A stretch of DNA of 20,922 bases from Beroe ovata (Eukaryota; Ctenophora; Nuda; Beroida; Beroidae): positions 62,351 to 83,272 of the forward strand of contig CAMPET010000012.1 of NCBI GenBank assembly GCA_946803715.1. Direction: 5' to 3'. Below the pieces are notes generated by a model that worked only from the letters and a program-made list of their open reading frames with translations, had not been told where the DNA came from and searched no databases. A program made the position numbers and the translations under genes. Shown here piece by piece: positions 1 to 9,046 of the stretch. The number at the start of each line of letters is the position of its first letter. Position 1 is the stretch's first letter.

Positions 1-45
1 CACACACACACACACTCACATACACAAACACACAGACGCACACCA
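1..45. repeat. CA-rich microsatellite at left edge
   Basis: The window opens in an interrupted (CA)n tract with scattered CACA-to-CAGA and CATA changes. It is simple sequence of the kind that recurs at 4.9, 11.9, 18.6 and 20.7 kb. Confidence 0.9.
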
Positions 46-770
46 CATAGAATGACAGATTGGTTTATAATTTCATGCTTGTAAATTTACTCTGCATGTT
101 GAATGTACAAAGAAGGGAAATAACCCTCCCTTTTCAAACCTAAAATGGTTGTAAGACATCCTTTGATGATGCCTGTTACTACAGGAATTCTCGATAATCC
201 TGACGATGAAAGAAAATAGAATATCCTCACTTAAAGTATTGGCAAGGTTTAAGTGATGTCCAAAAATACTTACAATAGCAATCAAATTTAATTTCACATT
301 CCCTTGATGACATTCCATATTCGGCGTTACTATCACATTTGTGGTAATATAGCTGAGAATATTGTATCGTGAAGATATGCTAATAGTAACGGCTTGGTGA
401 CAGAATATGTAATCTTCAGAATAGGTTATTTCAGAATAAACTAAAACTGGATTGTAGTTCTCGAGCAAGTCGTAGTAAACATAGTCAACTATAGCATGAT
501 CTGTATTCTGCGTCTAAACGTGGTTCACGTGGTTTCATCGGATTAACATTGCGTGGTATCAATTTTAATTAAAATTGATATCACACTACTACGCTTATGA
601 TTGACACCATTGAAATTAAAACCAGGTGTATTCAGTATTCAGAAGCAGTGTACTAAACGTGTTTTTCATGAATAGCGCTTGCCGTACTTGACCTATATAA
701 ATCAATTTATTGCGTCACATGTCAACTTTCCGATAGAATATGAAATTAGTAAATTTCATTACATTTTCAG
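46..770. other. AT-rich stretch without a firm gene
   Basis: No exon here could be tied to a recognised family. A 131-codon minus-strand ORF occupies 73-468. Its translation is rich in Ile, Ser and Asn, has no signal peptide or motif I recognise, and no clear splice sites link it to anything. A palindrome sits at 557-580. If the mosaic gene to the right needs 5' exons encoding a signal peptide, they should lie here or beyond the left edge. I looked for an ATG followed by a hydrophobic run and a phase-1 donor and found none that convinced me. Confidence 0.4.
557..580. repeat. 24-bp perfect AT-rich palindrome
   Basis: TATCAATTTTAA is followed immediately by its reverse complement. Beyond one mismatched pair (G556/T581) another three bases pair (GTG at 553-555 with CAC at 582-584). 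This makes a potential 16-bp-arm cruciform. It may be the core of a small foldback element, but no target duplication is evident. Confidence 0.7.
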
Positions 771-850
771 TGTGGTACCGTATAGAGTATCGACATTTGC
801 AGAAGAATGCAGGTTTTGATGTGGACGACATGGTGTCTACAGAAAACCAG
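771..850 (+). CDS. possible upstream exon of the mosaic gene
   Basis: A good acceptor (polypyrimidine stretch then TTTTCAG) precedes an 80-bp open stretch that ends at CAG|GTATTC. Read with one base carried in, it gives 26 residues beginning WYRIEYRHLQ and ends in phase 0. That matches the phase at which the exon at 1706 begins. The Trp/Tyr-rich start resembles the first strands of a beta-sandwich domain such as fibronectin type III, but it is too short to assign. The intron to 1706 would be 855 bp, longer than most in this gene. A minus-strand ORF (767-952) overlaps it and I treat that as a shadow. Its membership in the gene is inferred from splice sites and phase only. Confidence 0.4.
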
Positions 851-1705
851 GTATTCATTACTCCACTCGTTGGTTTCAGGATGTCGCTCTAGAGCGAGAT
901 TGAAAGAGAATACCTTCAAACCCACGACAAGTCGCAATTTAATAACTATCATACCGGTAAAGGATATTCCTTTTTGAAATATGGTGTGAATATTTGCATG
1001 ATATATTCGACATCGCTAATTGCATTGTTGTCTCCTATTGAGTAATGAATAGTTGCCACTAAAAACTGACACGAAATCGTAGTCATAATTGTGTTATGTT
1101 TAGTGACGAACGGAATCAAACTTAATCCGTTCATTTATAAAGCGCCCCTTTCATGGTTTCCGTTTGATTAGAACAAATTGGTACCTTTTTTTGTGTTGGC
1201 TGGTCAACATAGAATAATGTGATTTCCCGTTTTCCCTCTACTGAGTAACACAGTATAGATGGAAAAGGACAAAAATTCTGGCATCCGCTGAACATTATAC
1301 AATTTGATATGGGCCAATGACTAGTTTTCATCATTTTGCAGATTTTTGCACCTGTGAAAAATTTGAAAATGAGTCAATAAGGAACGCGCGCTGTTAAAAG
1401 TGTTATCAAAGTCCTCAATAGTAGACGAAGTTCCCACGTTTTTGGGTAATACGGCGCGCGCGCGCGTCGTGGGAGCTCAATGTCGATTATCGTTGAGCCG
1501 TTCGTTACAAGTACGAAATGATTCTTTCAATTCCACGTACTCAACGCATTGTCATTAACTGCAACATTTAAACAACTATAACTGAGTTCTTCTGTACCTC
1601 GGACCAATTGATAATAGCACCTATTCCTGATTCGCTAATTCCTGATAACAGTTAGGATTTAACACACGAATAACAATGTGTTACCATGGCTACGTTTTCC
1701 CTCAG
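851..1705 (+). other. putative intron or intergenic gap, CG repeat
   Basis: No convincing exon was found on either strand. Three short minus-strand ORFs run end to end across 767-1334 (each about 60 codons, joined by ATGA overlaps) but show no recognised domain. A (CG)n tract at about 1453-1466 sits in a potential hairpin: CCCACG at 1433 pairs with CGTGGG at 1467. This is the most GC-alternating, Z-DNA-prone spot in the window. Confidence 0.4.
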
Positions 1706-2060
1706 CTAATACTCAAGCTGTCATCAGCTGACAGAAGCACAGCCCTATGGGAGAGTAAGGGCATCGAGATATCGTGAGTTGTGACTCCATGAACATTATG
1801 TGAAAAGTATGGAATAATTGTGCAGTTGTTTGACCACGCCGCCATCAACGTCACATACACACTCTTATGACAGACTTGTCACATATATAATTTCCCCAGT
1901 CCCGACCCTATGAACCGAGACTATCGGATGTACATAGCGCATATAGCTGGATACAACACCAGAATAACCCGATCAGAATTGGAGAGGAACGTCAGAAGTA
2001 GCCTGGGTGTCAGTAATAACGAGCTTATTCACTTGGATATCACCAAAACATACGATAGTG
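1706..2060 (+). CDS. mosaic gene, two N-terminal exons of unknown domain
   Basis: Exon 1706-1773 follows a TTTTCCCTCAG acceptor and ends at ATATC|GTGAGT in phase 2. Exon 1900-2060 follows TTTCCCCAG and ends at GTG|GTGAGT in phase 1. Joined, they give about 76 residues with a Leu/Ser-rich start and an ELERNVRSSLGVSNNELIHL segment. That segment has the helix-then-strand look of an SEA- or FN3-type extracellular domain, but I cannot assign it. There are no cysteines, in contrast with the rest of the protein. Confidence 0.62.
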
Positions 2061-4940
2061 GTGAGTGAACATGATTCCCAATACCCATTATCTCCCCTCA
2101 GTTATCACACAATCCCTCTTTATATCTCCAATTTCCGCAATCACCCACTTCACCCTCAACTCTCCCTTTACCCCTCATCCCCCTCCTTTATTCCCCCAAT
2201 TCCCTCCCTCTTGATTCCCCCCCAATTCCCCCTCAGCTCCCCAATTCCCTCCAACTCCACCCCCCTCAGTACATGACGGTGTCTGCCCGATTGGGATATC
2301 GCCGTGCAGGGAAGACGCTCCCGTCTGTTACTCCGACTCTCAGTGTCTCAAACACGAATCCTGCTGTCCTACCACGTGCCATCCCACGTGTATTGTTACA
2401 GGTGCAACACACAGCTCTAATTCATCGGAAAACATATTATAGCAACCTTGTTCATCTGCGAACATATTTGTAACTTAGTTGATTGTTGTAACACTGTTAG
2501 CAGTTAGCATTACCTGGGTGACCATGACTTCAGGGAGTGTCGACTCGTCAACGAGCACCACCCCAACATCAACTCAAGGTATTGGCACGACATCAACATT
2601 CCCCGACTCGGACACAGCATTTCCAACGACGGAGGAGCTCTGGGAATATACTAGTTCAGATGGTGAGACTGGTGATTTTGCAGTTGTAAACTGTGTTTCT
2701 GCCATCTTATTCGTTGTCTAATTACAATGGTAAATGAATGTGATTTTCGCAATATCCCGAGATAATATGATATCAGATATGTTATCCACTGATAGAAAAT
2801 TCATAGCGGAGTAATAAACTCTGTATTCCTCTCTGTGCTCCAGGAATGTCCACCACTGCCAGTCTCGGTTTCGGGACGACAACCTCCTCCCCCACTCAGC
2901 TTAGTGAGGAGGAGGAAACAGAATCGTGGTGGGAAACGTCAGAGTCTGCGGAGACCATGACACACCACGCGTGGAGAACCACAACTAGCGGCGTGGAGAC
3001 CACATCCCCTCGCCGGACATCATCAACCCTCGCGCCGACCTCGTCAGAGACACTCAGTTTCGAGCTGAGTTCAGACACTCCACCGCCGACCAAAGAACTC
3101 GTTACCAGTAGTGGGTACAGGATAGATTCATCAACGACGCCCGAAATCACTGAAACATCCAGTACAACTCGCAGTGAAACAGCAACAGCGAGTACAGGTA
3201 TTTCTGCCCACCGCGGACATGATATCATGGCACACAATTATTCCCTTGTGAGGCGAGCCTTGACTTACTCGATAGTCGATATTTCTAATTAAATAAAATT
3301 CCTGATTCGCAGACGAAGAGAGTGATGTATCCACAAGGACTCTGGAGATGGGATTCATGACGACCTCAAGTGAGGTTGTTGGGACCACTACTGAGGGCAT
3401 ACCTGATGAGGTGACATCCACACCATTCGGGACAACGACTGACGAATTGACAACATGGTTATCGTCTACGACCGAGGAGTTTTTGACAAGTGAAGTGTCG
3501 TCAACGACTGAACAATTCCCAACCACTGAGGAATGGCCAACGACAGAAGAGTTACCATCGACGGAGCAGTGGCCCACCACAGATGATTTGGTAACGGAGG
3601 GGCTTTTCACAACAACCAGTTCCCTGTACTCGATGTGTGAGAGTGAGGCCTTCTACGCGATATCGGAGGGAAGGGAGGGGCCACTTTGTCTGGATGATGG
3701 CAGTTACAGTCCTGAACAGTGTGACCAGGCGAGGTACTTAGAAGGGGGATTCCCCGTTTCTGACCTCTTTCACGCGCTCCCATGCCCAATATTGGTGATA
3801 CTGATATTTCATGCAGTGATATGAAAATGTTATATCACCATTTCATTGAAATGGTGATATAACATGGTGATATAACATGATTTGTCACTCAGAGGAATGT
3901 GCTGGTGTGTTGATGAAAAGGGGCTAGAGCTGAAGGGTAGTATGAGATATGGTTCTGCTGGCCCTTGTGAGAATTTCAGAGGTAAGTCGGAATTAGTCAG
4001 ATGTCTCTCAAGTTCTAACAATCCTCAATGCCCCTATAGATGAGTACTGATAGTTATTTGTACTCTCAGAAGAGACATCCACGAGTGTACCGTCCACGAC
4101 AGTACCGCTGAGTAGCTGCTGGAGAGAGTATCAGACGGCGGTGAAAGCCCAGGCACAGGACCGTGACGTGATGCTCCCGGCGTGCCAGCCTAATGGTCTC
4201 TACCAGCAGAGTCAGTGTCACGGTGCTCATTGCTGGTGTGTGGATGAGTCAACGGGGGTCATGATCAATGGAACAAGAAAAGCTGGACAAATTGATTGTC
4301 ATCTGTGTAAGTGACAGAACGTTCTCGATCTACATTTTAATGACCACCTCCTGCCACTTAATATATGTAAATGTTCCTATTTTGTATTTTCATTTCCCGC
4401 ACTGGAATGTGAATCCGAGTCACTGTTTCAGATTTGGACGGGATGTGTCCCGAGTATGCGACGGATCACAGAACTTCGTGTTTCAACAAATGTGAGAGCG
4501 AGTCTCACTGCTACGGCACTACCAAGTGTTGTCAGACACACTGTGGTACGGATTGTATATACCCGCAGCTGCCTCAGCAATGTGAGTTACATTGTGGCTG
4601 ACGAAGTACTCGATAGTATTCACGACTATCGTCACGTATCCTGCGATTGTGTTATCACTGAAGTTACCATTGCACGCACTTTGCCTGTTTTACCACAATT
4701 TACCCTCAGTTACCGTGTGATGATTCCCAATGTTACCCTAATTTACCCCCCTCCCCCCCCTCTCAGTGAAGGAAGGACAGTGTCCAGTGCCCAAGACTCT
4801 GAACTCGGTGTTTGAGCGTTGCAACGTGGAGTGTTCCAATGACCAGCAATGTCAGGGGAGCATGAAGTGCTGCTTCAATGGGTGTGGCTACACGTGCAGT
4901 GACCCAGTTCATTTCACCAGTAAGATAATCATTCCTCTGT

Positions 4941-4972
<32 letters not shown>

Positions 4973-7405
4973 NTGTGTGTGTGTGAGTGTGTGTGTCACA
5001 TGTTGTTCATGCAGCACCCAAGCCTGGGTCAGATTGCCGAAATTAGTCTTTTAGTATAGTTCCCCTTTTAAAAAACACATACCACTTATCTGTTCTATGG
5101 CGTGGTTTAGTACCAACGTCCAACATCACATGATTGCTGTTCATTCCATCAGATATCTATTGTAAGAAAGTGGACTATATAGAGTGGGGTCAGATTGATG
5201 ATCCGAGAGACCAATACTCAGAGGGGGATATACTCAGTTTATCTTGTGATCATGGGTACAAATTAGAGGGGGAAGCCCAGGTGAAGTGTCTCGCGTCCGG
5301 CGAATGGGGATCCGAACTTCCGGTCTGCAAACGTGAGTGAATGTTATTCATTGTTGTCTCATATTCTCTATGGTATGCGGATACTCCGTTAATACAGTAT
5401 CGTCCCAATTGCAGGTGTGAGTTGTGGTGCGCCCGGAGCTACACAGTTTGCTGTAGCCCAGGGGTCAGATTACTGGGTGGATGGAGCAGTGTCATATCAG
5501 TGTTACAACGGTTACTCTCTTGTCGGTAACTCGACCATCACATGTCAACCTAATGGTAGATGGAGCTCTGAACCACCGACATGTAGACGTTAGTTATTAC
5601 AATGGGGATATTTCCTTGTGTTTCGCAAACCCTGGAATTCCTGTCCCGCGGTTGCTAAGCAACTATCCCTCCTCGCAGTGATGGAGTGTCCGGAGGTTAA
5701 CGAGATACCGTACGGTAGAACATACGGAGAGTTGCGTACTTACGGGAACCGAATCGGTTTCCGATGTGACTACGGGTACACGCTTGTCGGTAGCGAACAA
5801 CGGCTGTGTCTCAGCGACGGAACATGGTCTGGGACTGATGCTAGTTGTGTCAGGGGCTACTTCTCACGTGAGTCATGTATGCAGGTTGACACGTTATCAA
5901 ATAGGACCACGGTGTGACTCTAAAAGTGATTGGCACTGTATACTACTCTACTACTCTGACAAAGATCTGCTGACGACAAAATTAGCCGACACCACTGCAT
6001 AACAATGACGTATGAATGTCGACGAAGGAATTCGTTGACACCAGTAAGTCAGAACAGGCCTATGTGACGATTGGCAACCTATTCGTCACAGCTTGCTGAC
6101 ACCACTGCATAACTCAAACTGTGACGTATGAATGCCAAATGCTACTGTTGGAATTCGTTGATACCAGTACGTCAGAACAGGCTTGTGTGACGAATGAGCT
6201 GTCATTCGTCACAACTTGTTGACACCACTGCATAACAATGACGTATGAATGTCGACGAAGGAATTCTTGGACACCAGTAAGTCAGAACAGGCCTGTGTGA
6301 CGAATGAGCCGTCATTCGTCACAACTTGTTGACACCACTGCATAACAATGACGTAGGGATGTCGACGAAGGAATTCGTTGACACCAGTACGTCTGAACAG
6401 GCCTGTGTGACGAATGAGCCGCCATTCGTCACAACTTGTTGACACCACTGCATAACAATGACGTAGGAATGTAGTCGAAGGAATTCTTGGACACCAGTAA
6501 GTCAGAACAGGCCTGTGTGACGAATGGGCCGTCATTCGTCACAACTTGTTGACACCACTGCATAACAATGACGTATGAATGTCGACGAAGGAATTCGTGG
6601 ACACCAGTAAGTCAGAACAGGCCTATGTGACGATTGGCAACCTATTCGTCACAGCTTGCTGACACCACTGCATAACTCAAACTGTGACGTATGAATGCCA
6701 AATGCTACTGTTGGAATTCGTTGATACCAGTACGTCAGAACAGGCTTGTGTGACGAATGAGCTGTCATTCGTCACAACTTGTTGACACCACTGCATAACA
6801 ATGACGTAGGAATGTCGACGAAGGAATTCTTGGACACTAGTAAGTCAGAACAGGCCTGTGTGACGATCGGTAACCTATCCGTCACAATTTGCTGACACCA
6901 CTGCATAAAAGTGGCCGAGTAAGATTGCTGACACTGACGGTGCATTATGAAATCACAATCAAATCTTTGCAGTATCATAGGCATGCGCCGGATAAACCCT
7001 TCCCTATCAACCACAACGTATTCCCACATTTCAGGAACGAAGCGGCACAAGTTTAGCGATTTTGATGCCATGGAGGAGGGGGGTAACAAACAGGAACGGT
7101 GTCAATTTGTTAGTGTTGACACCATTGATAGTGACGGTGACTGTGTTGAAGATGTGAGAACAGTACAGTGCCAGTGCGGAGAACCTGAAACCGTTGAGGT
7201 ATGTCACATGTCGCGCGTGACATATGAGATTCCGTTATCATATTGTTTGAATTTTGAAATTTCTCTCCATTTTTGCATGATCATATCAGTGAAATTCTTA
7301 TTTTTGCAGCAACTAGTGAAAGTGCTCTGTCAAAGAGGAGTCAAGGAGTATGTGACCAGAAGTGTGAAGATTGGACTCGATTGTTCATGTTGTAACACTA
7401 ACTGA
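1706..7405 (+). CDS. mosaic WAP / Ser-Thr stalk / Tg1 / WAP / Sushi secreted protein
   Basis: Fifteen exons splice in frame: 1706-1773, 1900-2060, 2270-2401, 2534-2662, 2844-3197, 3313-3733, 3893-3981, 4070-4306, 4432-4581, 4767-4919, 5153-5332, 5415-5588, 5679-5867, 7035-7198 and 7310-7405 (TGA at 7403). They total 2697 nt, or 898 residues. From residue 1 at base 1706 the order is: unassigned N-terminal part (1-76), WAP (77-120), Ser/Thr/Glu-rich stalk (121-389), Tg1 (390-447), Tg1 (468-528), WAP (532-580), WAP (582-630), three Sushi (634-810) and a Cys-rich tail (813-898). Most introns are phase 1, the usual signature of shuffled extracellular modules. WAP and Tg1 domains are often protease inhibitors and Sushi domains mediate protein-protein contacts, so an extracellular adhesion, inhibitor or matrix role is likely but unproven. 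The initiator exon and signal peptide are not located. No membrane segment is seen at the C-terminus. I do not recognise a named orthologue. Confidence 0.82.
2270..2401 (+). CDS. mosaic gene, WAP domain 1 exon
   Basis: This is one phase-1/phase-1 exon of 44 codons. The translation starts VHDGVCP and contains the WAP (four-disulfide core) pattern: C, C, the CYSDSQC segment, an ESCC pair, then two more Cys, eight in all. WAP domains are compact and often inhibit serine proteases. The inhibitory loop cannot be judged from sequence alone. Confidence 0.88.
2534..3733 (+). CDS. mosaic gene, Ser/Thr-rich mucin-like stalk and start of Tg1
   Basis: Exons 2534-2662, 2844-3197 and most of 3313-3733 encode about 270 residues dominated by Thr, Ser, Glu and Pro. 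They have no cysteines and are a likely O-glycosylated spacer. Near the end is an imperfect six-residue repeat (TTEEWP, TTEELP, STEQWP, TTDDLV). The last exon then enters the first Tg1 domain (MCESEAF, later SYSPEQC) and stops at CGAG|GTACTT in phase 2. Exon borders are phase 1 up to that point. The stalk separates the first WAP domain from the C-terminal module array. Confidence 0.85.
3827..3865. repeat. 39-bp perfect hairpin in a Tg1 intron
   Basis: Two 19-bp arms (ATGTTATATCACCATTTCA and its reverse complement) are separated by a single base. They lie 27 bp upstream of the acceptor for exon 3893. The right half, GGTGATATAACAT, is duplicated in tandem up to about 3878. The pre-mRNA could form a very stable stem just before the 3' splice site. 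Confidence 0.9.
3893..4306 (+). CDS. mosaic gene, Tg1 domains 1 (end) and 2
   Basis: Exon 3893-3981 completes Tg1-1. It supplies MCWCVDEKG, the CWCV hallmark, and closes with GSAGPC. Exon 4070-4306 carries a second full Tg1 domain: CWREYQ at the start, CQPNGLYQQSQC, HCWCVDESTG, then closing IDC. Tg1 domains have three disulfides and in several proteins inhibit cysteine or aspartic proteases. Tg1-1 is split by a phase-2 intron inside the domain, whereas Tg1-2 lies in a single exon with phase-1 borders, apart from a short leading linker. Confidence 0.9.
4432..4919 (+). CDS. mosaic gene, WAP domains 2 and 3
   Basis: Exon 4432-4581 encodes a WAP module starting LDGMCPEY with the KCC pair (TTKCCQTHC). 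Exon 4767-4919 encodes another starting KEGQCPVP, with MKCCFNGCGYTC. Each is a single exon with phase-1 ends (donors GTGAGT and GTAAGA), so the modules can duplicate without frame change. Together with the first WAP domain this makes three in the protein. Confidence 0.9.
4938..4998. repeat. GT microsatellite with one undetermined base
   Basis: A (GT)n run, interrupted by GA, sits in the intron between WAP3 and Sushi1. Base 4973 is N, in the middle of the run. Confidence 0.95.
5153..5867 (+). CDS. mosaic gene, three Sushi (CCP) domains
   Basis: Exons 5153-5332, 5415-5588 and 5679-5867 each encode one Sushi domain of about 58-63 residues, all with phase-1 borders. Each has four Cys and the conserved C-terminal Trp: CDHGYKLEG with GEWGSELPVC in the first, CYNGYSLVG with GRWSSEPPTC in the second, CDYGYTLVG with GTWSGTDASC in the third. 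Introns between them are short (82 and 90 bp). Sushi arrays typically bind other proteins in complement, adhesion and matrix settings. Confidence 0.93.
5868..7034 (+). other. large intron of the mosaic gene, filled by tandem repeat
   Basis: This 1167-bp intron lies between the third Sushi exon (donor GTGAGT) and the tail exon (acceptor TTTCAG). About 80% of it is the tandem array at 5988-6910. The ORFs that can be read through it on either strand are repetitive translations of the array, not genes. Confidence 0.85.
5988..6910. repeat. 110/123-bp tandem repeat array, about 8 copies
   Basis: Copies beginning GACACCACTGCATAA start at 5988, 6098, 6221, 6331, 6441, 6551, 6661, 6784 and (partial) 6893. 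Periods are 110, 123, 110, 110, 110, 110, 123 and 109. The 123-bp copies carry a divergent insert (GCCAAATGCTACTG). Most copies contain an inverted repeat, TGTGACGAATGA with its complement four bases on. The pair at 5988-6220 is repeated almost exactly at 6551-6783, so a two-unit block was copied as a whole. Confidence 0.92.
7035..7405 (+). CDS. mosaic gene, Cys-rich C-terminal tail (cystine-knot-like)
   Basis: Exon 7035-7198 ends GAG|GTATGT in phase 0. Exon 7310-7405 follows TTTTTGCAG and ends at TGA 7403-7405. Their 85 residues contain eight Cys: ERC, GDC, VQCQC, VLC, LDCSCC. The second half (VKVLCQRG, then a strand, then LDCSCC) resembles the end of C-terminal cystine-knot domains of mucin and von Willebrand type. 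The usual CxGxC is replaced by CQC, so this is a tentative match. The unspliced frame is also open from 7035 through the 111-bp intron to the stop, so intron retention would lengthen the tail without truncating it. Confidence 0.72.
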
Positions 7406-8063
7406 TGCCAAAGCAATCCTGGTGCACGCGGGTCCAGCTTGTTTCGTCAACAGCTGCATCTCGTTGTCAGATCACGAGTTGATTATGGTGTTGCTATGAC
7501 TATGCGGTTGTTGTAGGGCCGGACTTTGAGGTTGCTTTAGGGGACTTCAAGATCAGTTGCATCCCTAAGTCGCCCTGCTTTCTGTTAAATCTTGGTTGTG
7601 TCAAAGTCATGGACTTGGATGGTATTTGTTATGACCAATCCCGATTAACTATGAGTGGTACAGCGAACATGGGGAAAGAGGCACTGTCTGCACTTACTAG
7701 GCTATCAATTACTTTCAGAGGCCCTCTTAGTACTTAGTATGTCTATCTTAAGAATGTATAAGAGTTGGTATCCTGAGTATAGGATTAGGAACCAATCCGA
7801 AAATTCAATTTTATACGTTTAATTTTATACGATTGCACATCCAATTTATACTTGAATAGTTGAGGTCAGAGGTGTATCATAAATGTACATATTGTGACTT
7901 AAATAGCATAAATCTATGAGACAAGATATCAACCAGTGTACAAATTTTAATCAAGAAAATTTTATAAGATTTTTAGCATATCATTTTTAATTTTATCAGT
8001 TTGCTAGGAACATAATAGTAGCATATATCAATATGTGCTATTGAGTTATTTTTAAAGATATTT
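7406..8063. other. intergenic, AT-rich, no gene seen
   Basis: This is the 3' flank of the mosaic gene. No canonical AATAAA was found within the first few hundred bases after the stop. The base composition falls to strongly AT-rich beyond 7750. No ORF with recognisable content occurs on either strand. Confidence 0.5.
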
Positions 8064-8482
8064 TTTCCACCCAGCCTGGCCGCGAAGCGGCCTAAAAAGG
8101 CATAAGGTGGTTAGGAATTTGGAGATTTTGGTGAAGATAGTGGGGTTGGTAGGATGGTCGTATGCGGTATGCGGTATGCGGTGGTCCCTCCTTTATAAAA
8201 CATGTGGGCCGGGGCTATTTTCCAGTTAATTATAAATGGTTTTTTGCGCGCGCGACCATTTCAAAGTGTTTCATAGAAACCACTCCGCACGCAATTGCAT
8301 GCGCGCAATCGCAAAGTAAAATTTTTAACTAAATGATCAATTTTATGAAATGCGCGTCGTCGTAGATTGGCCGTTGGAATAAGGCAAAAAGATCGTGCAA
8401 TTAGCAATGCGGCCCGATTACAAATTAGCCAGACCCTAGGTTTTAAATTTTAACCTGATTGCTTTTAAAGGCTGGGTGGAAA
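8064..8482. mobile_element. MITE-like element with 14-bp terminal inverted repeats
   Basis: TTTCCACCCAGCCT at 8064-8077 is exactly inverted at 8469-8482. The 419-bp interior has no ORF. A GGCCGC-GAA-GCGGCC hairpin (8078-8092) lies directly inside the left end, and the interior has GCGC-rich stretches and a GTATGCG triplication near 8160. TA lies at or near both outer borders (TATTTT on the left, TATA on the right), but no clean target duplication can be fixed. Size and structure fit a non-autonomous DNA transposon. Confidence 0.65.
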
Positions 8483-9046
8483 TATAACGCCCGCCTGTCG
8501 GGAATAACGGGCGTAATTCTTGTTATTTTTGATATAACTGTGAACTGATACTAAATTTTGGTTACTTTGCCCTTTATTAATAACAGTGAATCCAAGATCA
8601 TTTGTCTGGAATAGTATTTAGATGAAGAGGGAATAGGCTTACAATTTGGTCCCATAGTGGCAAGGAATACTCTAAGACGTAGTATGTCCATTGTCCACTG
8701 GAAATTTTTCAGCGGATTTTTAGATTATACCGCTGCAACGCATAAGAAACTAAATCATTTTCGCATTTCTGGAACTATAGTCGCTGTCCAATTTTCATCC
8801 AATCATAGAATCTATGATTGGATGATAGATGATTCATTATACTATGATCAGTTAACACACAAATAAACTGTTTAGATGCAGATATGATTATTGTCAATAT
8901 ATAAATAAGCATACAAAAGTAATGCAAAAAACTCTAGTCTAATTTAGCAGCAAATGGTACTGGTACTGGTAGTGTAAGTTGTTTAAAAGCATGATCCCTT
9001 CAATACTGAGCAATATTGAGCATGCAGCTCAATGGGAATCGGTATT
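8483..9046. other. intergenic, with a 15-bp-arm hairpin
   Basis: No supported gene. A 69-codon plus-strand ORF (8657-8866) begins at GTG, not ATG, and has no recognised motif. A perfect inverted repeat, TCATCCAATCATAGA and its complement around one base, lies at 8795-8825 inside it. A + strand AATAAA occurs at about 8862, too isolated to use. Confidence 0.5.

Noticed and set aside
767-1334. Three consecutive minus-strand ORFs joined by ATGA overlaps, looking like an operon or a frameshifted gene
   Set aside because: Each is only about 60 codons with no recognised domain, and the first overlaps a plausible plus-strand exon at 771-850. Bacterial-type overlaps have no meaning in this spliced genome.
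2896-3610. Val/Ser-rich minus-strand ORFs opposite the stalk
   Set aside because: They mirror the Thr/Ser/Glu-rich coding exons of the plus-strand mosaic gene, which has matching splice sites and phases.
6209-7089. Minus-strand ORFs with internally repeated protein sequence
   Set aside because: They are translations of the intronic 110-bp tandem array, and the repeat period in protein follows the DNA repeat.
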